From an uncultured Clostridium sp. (GTDB lineage Bacteria; Bacillota; Clostridia; TANB77; CAG-508), in NCBI GenBank assembly GCA_947653235.1, contig CANTGH010000001.1, positions 183,191-247,190 on the forward strand: a DNA stretch of 64,000 nt, in the 5' to 3' direction. Shown piece by piece: positions 58,929 through 64,000 of this stretch. The first letter of the stretch is position 1. Each line of letters starts with the position of its first letter. The notes below the pieces were generated by a model. The model searched no databases and was not told where the DNA came from. It saw only the letters and a program-made list of their open reading frames with translations. The translations under genes were made by a program, and so were the position numbers.

Positions 58929-59252
58929 CTACTTACTTTTTAACTTCGTACCGCATTTTTTACAAATGCGTATTTTTTCACCTTTTTCTTCGCTATATCC
59001 AACTCTAGTTGCTTTTCCGCATTTGTTACACACAACATTGGCTTTGCTACTATCAATTGGACATTCCACTGCTATAATTCCGCCTTCTTCTCCTTGTTTT
59101 CTAGGTTTTACATGTTTTTTACGAACATTGACACCTTTGACAACGATTTTATTTTTCTTCGGAATTACTTCTAAAACTTCTCCTGTCTTATCTTTATCAT
59201 TTCCTGATAAAATCTTGACATTATCACCTTTTTTGATTTTCAATTTATTCAC
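58929..59252 (-). CDS. rplX: 50S ribosomal protein L24
   Basis: 107 residues: KIKKGDNVKILSGNDKDKTG (KOW) and a C-terminal zinc ribbon (VCNKCGKATRVGY...CKKCG) found in clostridial L24. Confidence 0.98.
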   Translation of the reverse strand: MNKLKIKKGDNVKILSGNDKDKTGEVLEVIPKKNKIVVKGVNVRKKHVKPRKQGEEGGIIAVECPIDSSKANVVCNKCGKATRVGYSEEKGEKIRICKKCGTKLKSK

Positions 59253-59307
59253 CTCTAATTCTTTTTCGATTTTCGCAAGTTTTTACAAACCCTTAAACCT
59301 TAAGAGT

Positions 59308-59676
59308 TTAAAGAACTTCTGGGGCCAAAGATAAAATTTTCAAATAATTTTTATCTCTTAACTCTCTTGCTACTGGACCAAAAATACGTGTTCCCTTTGG
59401 CGTTCCATCTTCACGAATAATCACAGCAGCATTTTCATCAAATCTTACATAAGAACCATCTGGACGTCTTACTTCTTTTTTTGTTCTTACAACGACAGCT
59501 TTTACAACTTCTCCTTTTTTTACAACGCCACCTGGTGTAGCAGTTTTAACAGAAGCCACAATAATATCTCCGATTTCAGCATATCTTTTATACGATCCAC
59601 CTAAACATCGGATACACATAATTTCTTTTGCACCAGTATTATCGGCTACTCTTAATCTAGTTTGTTGTTGTACCAT
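59308..59676 (-). CDS. rplN: 50S ribosomal protein L14
   Basis: 122 residues: [20 protein letters not shown] and [20 protein letters not shown]. Subunit-interface protein. Confidence 0.98.
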   Translation of the reverse strand: MVQQQTRLRVADNTGAKEIMCIRCLGGSYKRYAEIGDIIVASVKTATPGGVVKKGEVVKAVVVRTKKEVRRPDGSYVRFDENAAVIIREDGTPKGTRIFGPVARELRDKNYLKILSLAPEVL

Positions 59677-59822
59677 TTTTAAGGTTCCTCCTTCTTTTAT
59701 TTTCTGTTTTTCCCTTTTTGAGATTGCATCGTTATCTTTTTATCAAACTACGCTTATTTTTATTTCATAATCGTTTTTCTAAGGTTTGCAACTCCTTTTG
59801 CTGCATAAGTATTTTTAATAAT

Positions 59823-60086
59823 CTACTTAATCACTGCTTTCTCAACGACTTTTATAAGTCTCCACCTTTTATCTTTGGATAAAGGTCTTGTTTCCATAAC
59901 TTCTACTTTATCACCAACTTTACATTCATTGGCTTCATCGTGAGCTTTTAATTTATAGGTTCTTTTTACTGTTTTCTTATAAATTGGATGAGCTACACTG
60001 TCTTCTACAGCTACCACAATTGTTTTATCCATTTTGTCAGAAACAACTGTACCAATCATTGTTTTACGAAGATTTCTTTCTTCCAT
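59823..60086 (-). CDS. rpsQ: 30S ribosomal protein S17
   Basis: 87 residues: [20 protein letters not shown] and [22 protein letters not shown]-fold 16S binder. Confidence 0.98.
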   Translation of the reverse strand: MEERNLRKTMIGTVVSDKMDKTIVVAVEDSVAHPIYKKTVKRTYKLKAHDEANECKVGDKVEVMETRPLSKDKRWRLIKVVEKAVIK

Positions 60087-60107
60087 ACAAGTCTATCTCC
60101 TTTCTTA

Positions 60108-60308
60108 TTATTCTTGGTTTTCGATTTCTCTTTTTCTAAGGATTGTCTTTACTCTGGCAATTTGACGCCTAACTTCACGAATTCTCATTGGATTATCCAA
60201 TCCGTTAGTCGCTAGACTAAAACGTAATTTGAATAATTCTGATTTTAATTCACTTAGTTCTTTTTCTAGCTCAGGTGAAGACATTTCCGTTAATTTTTTA
60301 TTCTTCAT
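60108..60308 (-). CDS. rpmC: 50S ribosomal protein L29
   Basis: 66 residues: [24 protein letters not shown] [18 protein letters not shown] and [19 protein letters not shown]. Overlaps rplP by 11 bp. Confidence 0.98.
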   Translation of the reverse strand: MKNKKLTEMSSPELEKELSELKSELFKLRFSLATNGLDNPMRIREVRRQIARVKTILRKREIENQE

Positions 60309-60732
60309 CTAAATCACCGCCTACTTCTCTTTTTACAAACTTGGTTTTTACAGGCAATTTATGACCTGCTAAACGCAATGCTTCTCTTGCTACTTCCTCT
60401 GAAACACCTGCAAGTTCAAACATCACTCTCCCTGGTTTTACAACTGCTACCCAATATTCTGGCGCACCTTTACCTTTACCCATACGAGTACCGATTGGCT
60501 TACTCGTAATTGGTTTGTCTGGAAATACTTTAATCCAAACTTTTCCACCTCTTTTGATGTAACGTGTCATTGCAATTCTGGCAGCTTCGATTTGATTAGA
60601 AGTAATCCAACCAGCACTTGTAGCTTGAATTCCGAATTCTCCTTCATTTACAACGTTTCCACGTGTTGCTTTTCCTCGATTTCTACCTTTTTGCATTTTT
60701 CTAAATTTTGATTTTTTCGGCATCAATGGCAT
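60298..60732 (-). CDS. rplP: 50S ribosomal protein L16
   Basis: 144 residues: [40 protein letters not shown] and [19 protein letters not shown]. Near the A-site tRNA. Confidence 0.98.
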   Translation of the reverse strand: MPLMPKKSKFRKMQKGRNRGKATRGNVVNEGEFGIQATSAGWITSNQIEAARIAMTRYIKRGGKVWIKVFPDKPITSKPIGTRMGKGKGAPEYWVAVVKPGRVMFELAGVSEEVAREALRLAGHKLPVKTKFVKREVGGDLDEE

Positions 60733-61394
60733 TAGTCTCTACCTCCTTCTTCTGCATCTTTCTTTGCTGGAAGGATTTCACCTTTATAAATCCAAACTTT
60801 TACACCGATTTTTCCATAGGTTGTATCTGCTTCTGCAAATCCGTAATCAATATCGGCTCTTAGAGTTTGTAATGGAATGGTTCCATCTTTATAAAACTCA
60901 GTTCTTGCCATATCAGCTCCACCTAATCTTCCAGATACAGAGGTTTTAATTCCTAAAGCACCTGCTTTCATAGATTTTTGCATGCATTGTTTCATGGCTC
61001 TTCTGAATGAAATTCTTCTTTCTAATTGACCTGCTATATTTTCAGCAACTAATTGTGCATCTGTGTCAATATTTTTTACTTCTACAATGTTTAAATTTAC
61101 TTGTTTGTTAATCATTTTTTCCAATTCGTTTTTTAGCGCTTCCGAAAGATTTCCGCCTTTTCCAATAACCAAACCTGGTTTAGCTGTGTGAACATTAATT
61201 CTAACACATTTGGCAGTTCTTTCGATTTCGATTTTTGAAATTCCGCTAATATATAATTTTTTCTTTATATATTTACGAATGTTATAATCCTCAACTAAGT
61301 AGTCGCTATAATTTTTAGAGTTTGCATACCATTTTGAGTTCCAATCTCTAATTACACCAACTCTTATTCCATTTGGATGAACTTTTTGTCCCAT
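60732..61394 (-). CDS. rpsC: 30S ribosomal protein S3
   Basis: 220 residues: [22 protein letters not shown] domain [20 protein letters not shown] and [20 protein letters not shown]. mRNA entry site. Confidence 0.98.
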   Translation of the reverse strand: MGQKVHPNGIRVGVIRDWNSKWYANSKNYSDYLVEDYNIRKYIKKKLYISGISKIEIERTAKCVRINVHTAKPGLVIGKGGNLSEALKNELEKMINKQVNLNIVEVKNIDTDAQLVAENIAGQLERRISFRRAMKQCMQKSMKAGALGIKTSVSGRLGGADMARTEFYKDGTIPLQTLRADIDYGFAEADTTYGKIGVKVWIYKGEILPAKKDAEEGGRD

Positions 61395-61412
61395 GTCTTA
61401 TATTCTCCTTTC

Positions 61413-61781
61413 TTATTTACTCATTTCTCTTAACACGATTGTTATATGACTTGTTCTTTTCCTAATTCTGACAGCAGAACCTTTTGCAGCTGGTCTTATT
61501 CTTTTTAAAGTAGGACCTTGATTTGCATAGATTTCACTAACTACTAAATTACTTCTATTCATAAAATGATTATTTTCAGCATTAGCAATTGCTGAGTTTA
61601 GAAGTTTTTCTAATATCTCACTAGATGCTTTCGGAGCAAATTTTAAGATATTTAAAGCTTCTTCTACACTTTTGCCTCTGATTAAATCAGCTACAATTTT
61701 GACTTTTCTACTTGAAATTCTAGCATATTTTAATATTGCTTTTGCTTCAATTACATCATTTTCGATTGCTTTTTCTTCCAC
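61413..61781 (-). CDS. rplV: 50S ribosomal protein L22
   Basis: 122 residues: [20 protein letters not shown] and [20 protein letters not shown], which includes the tunnel loop. Confidence 0.98.
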   Translation of the reverse strand: MEEKAIENDVIEAKAILKYARISSRKVKIVADLIRGKSVEEALNILKFAPKASSEILEKLLNSAIANAENNHFMNRSNLVVSEIYANQGPTLKRIRPAAKGSAVRIRKRTSHITIVLREMSK

Positions 61782-61816
61782 AGTTTTACCTCCTCTTTCC
61801 TATTTTCTAAATTCTT

Positions 61817-62104
61817 CTATTTTTTTTGTGTCTTCTTATCTCCGCTATGTCCTTTAAATGTTCTTGTTGGTGCAAATTCTCCTAGTTTATGCCCAACCAT
61901 TTCTTCAGAAATATAGATAGGAACATGTTTTCTTCCATCGTGAACAGCAATTGTGTGCCCTATCATTTGTGGATAGATTGTAGAAGCTCTTGACCATGTC
62001 TTTAAGACTTCTTTTTTACCAGATTCATTCATAGCTTCAATTCTTTTTAGCAACTTTTCTGCTACAAATGGTGGTTTCTGTTTTCTATTTTTATCCTTTT
62101 GCAT
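61817..62104 (-). CDS. rpsS: 30S ribosomal protein S19
   Basis: The ATG at 62104 follows AAAAGGAGG, giving 95 residues. [18 protein letters not shown] and [20 protein letters not shown] are S19. The N-terminus [14 protein letters not shown] replaces the usual SRSLKKGPFV. Confidence 0.97.
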   Translation of the reverse strand: MQKDKNRKQKPPFVAEKLLKRIEAMNESGKKEVLKTWSRASTIYPQMIGHTIAVHDGRKHVPIYISEEMVGHKLGEFAPTRTFKGHSGDKKTQKK

Positions 62105-62125
62105 TCTTACTTTCCTCCTTTTCAA

Positions 62126-62953
62126 TTACTTACGACGTTTCACAATAAATTTGTTTGATTGTTTCTTCTTATTTCTTGTCTTATATCCCATTGCTGGTTT
62201 TCCCCAAGGCGTTAATGGACCTGGTCTACCAACTGGTGCTCTACCTTCACCACCACCGTGAGGGTGATCATTTGGATTCATAACAGAACCTCTAACAGTT
62301 GGTCTGATACCCATATGTCTTTTTCGACCAGCTTTTCCCAACTTGATATTTTCATGGTCACTATTTCCAATGGTTCCAATAGTTGCCCTACATTTGACTG
62401 AAATCAATCTCATTTCTCCAGATGGAAGTCTTACGTGTGCATAGGCACCTTCTCTGGCCATCAATTGTGCCTCTTGCCCAGCACTTCTTACTAATTTACC
62501 ACCTTGACCAGGATTTAACTCAATATTGTGTATCATCGTACCAACTGGAATACTCGTAATTGGCATAGCATTACCAGCTTTAATATCAACATTTTCTCCT
62601 GATATTACTTTATCACCATCTGTCAATTTTTCTGGTGCCAAAATATAACTTTTGGTTCCATCTTCGTATTGAATTAACGCAATATTAGCACTTCTGTTTG
62701 GATCATATTCAATTCCAATAACAGTTGCATACATATTATCTTTCTTTCTTTTAAAATCGATAATTCTATATTTTTGTCTATTTCCACCACCTTGGTGTCT
62801 TACTGTAATTCTACCATACGAATTTCTACCAGCATTTTTCTTCTTTTTGGCTAATAGAGATTTTTCTGGTGTTTTTTTAGTTACTTCTTCAAAAGTTGAA
62901 GAAGTCATATTTCTTCTGGATGGTGTATAGGGTCTATAATGTTTAATTCCCAT
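62126..62953 (-). CDS. rplB: 50S ribosomal protein L2
   Basis: 275 residues: [39 protein letters not shown] and [20 protein letters not shown] near the peptidyl transferase centre. Confidence 0.98.
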   Translation of the reverse strand: MGIKHYRPYTPSRRNMTSSTFEEVTKKTPEKSLLAKKKKNAGRNSYGRITVRHQGGGNRQKYRIIDFKRKKDNMYATVIGIEYDPNRSANIALIQYEDGTKSYILAPEKLTDGDKVISGENVDIKAGNAMPITSIPVGTMIHNIELNPGQGGKLVRSAGQEAQLMAREGAYAHVRLPSGEMRLISVKCRATIGTIGNSDHENIKLGKAGRKRHMGIRPTVRGSVMNPNDHPHGGGEGRAPVGRPGPLTPWGKPAMGYKTRNKKKQSNKFIVKRRK

Positions 62954-63030
62954 TTTTCTTTTCTCTCCTTTATTTAATTTATTTTCCTAGTTTTTTCTAG
63001 ATATTTTACAAAAATTACAACACCTACTTT

Positions 63031-63375
63031 TTAGGCATTAAATGCATCAATTGAATCGTTATACTTTTTAGAAACTTTCACTTCTTTTCCGCCTTTTGCA
63101 AGATATTTAATATCTCCAGCATTGGTATCAATTGTAACAATTGCTTTTTTCCAATCTGATGTCATTCCTCTGTGAACACCAACTCTTTTGGCTTTTCCTT
63201 TGACTGTCATGGTATTGACAGTCAAAACTTTGACATTGAATAATTTCTCAACCGCATTTCTAATTTCAACTTTTGTAGCTTTTTTCGCAACTTTGAAAGT
63301 GTATTTTCCTTCCTGCATATCCATATTACTTTTTTCAGTAATGATTGGTTTTATAATAATATCTTCCGCTACCAT
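63031..63375 (-). CDS. rplW: 50S ribosomal protein L23
   Basis: 114 residues: [20 protein letters not shown] and [20 protein letters not shown]. Tunnel-exit protein docking SRP and trigger factor. Confidence 0.98.
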   Translation of the reverse strand: MVAEDIIIKPIITEKSNMDMQEGKYTFKVAKKATKVEIRNAVEKLFNVKVLTVNTMTVKGKAKRVGVHRGMTSDWKKAIVTIDTNAGDIKYLAKGGKEVKVSKKYNDSIDAFNA

Positions 63376-63999
<624 letters not shown>

Positions 64000-64000
64000 T

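Noticed and set aside
58846..59334. 162-aa plus-strand ORF over rplX
   Set aside because: Antisense to rplX and rplE; low-complexity translation without RBS.

Overview
The window is low-GC, with very AT-rich intergenic DNA. It carries sporulation genes (dipicolinate synthase dpaA, the spoIIAA-spoIIAB-sigF operon, spoIID), an Asp23/AmaP cell-envelope stress module and a Firmicutes-type ribosomal-protein superoperon. This points to an endospore-forming, probably uncultured Clostridia-like Firmicute. That assignment is inferred from gene content; no rRNA gene is present.

Layout. 0-8.7 kb: dpaA, a TPR membrane protein, tRNA-Gly(UCC), a small gene of foreign composition, a pilin-like surface protein, an AI-2E-family exporter, pta and a cation exporter. 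8.8-16.9 kb: envelope proteins of unknown function, YitT, an Elp3-like radical SAM protein, rnc and a cohesin-domain surface protein. 17-24.7 kb: a putative zinc-protease-like protein, an LTA-synthase-like enzyme, nfo, a KAP-type P-loop NTPase and comF. 24.8-28 kb: infC-rpmI-rplT behind an attenuator-type leader, and rplM-rpsI. 28-36 kb: an EAL phosphodiesterase, a phosphatase-superfamily enzyme, pyrD-pyrK and fhs. 35.9-40 kb: a PAP2-like membrane protein, xseB, xseA, nusB, and the amaP/asp23 module. 40-45.7 kb: an accessory block with a DUF3800 protein, a two-methyltransferase restriction-modification module whose endonuclease is fused to a methylase, and a small membrane peptide. 45.7-48.3 kb: spoIID-sigF-spoIIAB-spoIIAA behind a good sigma-H promoter. 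48.8-64 kb: the S10-spc-alpha ribosomal block from rplQ back to rplD, all on the minus strand.

The main observation is a recoding signature. Nine genes (AI-2E exporter, pta, radical SAM, LTA synthase, pyrD, fhs, PAP2-like, methylase-endonuclease, rplO) are interrupted at eleven places. At every one, a single extra C sits exactly before a glycine codon, so the zero frame shows the arginine codon CGG followed by A (10 cases) or T (1 case). Skipping that C restores the full family-like protein each time. Reading by eye, I found no in-frame CGG used as arginine in any other recognisable gene here; the only exceptions are two unrecognised small genes. CGG therefore looks like an unassigned or hungry codon at which ribosomes move +1 into GGN (Gly), in genes as essential as rplO. 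All eleven events share one reading-frame phase, which random indels or a sequence-context artefact would not produce.

A second signature is a dispersed family of six minus-strand cassettes. Each has a near-perfect sigma-A promoter (TTGACA, 17 bp, TATAAT-like) followed within tens of bases by a hairpin and T-run. They lie between operon ends and look like tiny self-contained transcription units. One overlaps a perfect 45-bp palindrome downstream of rplQ.
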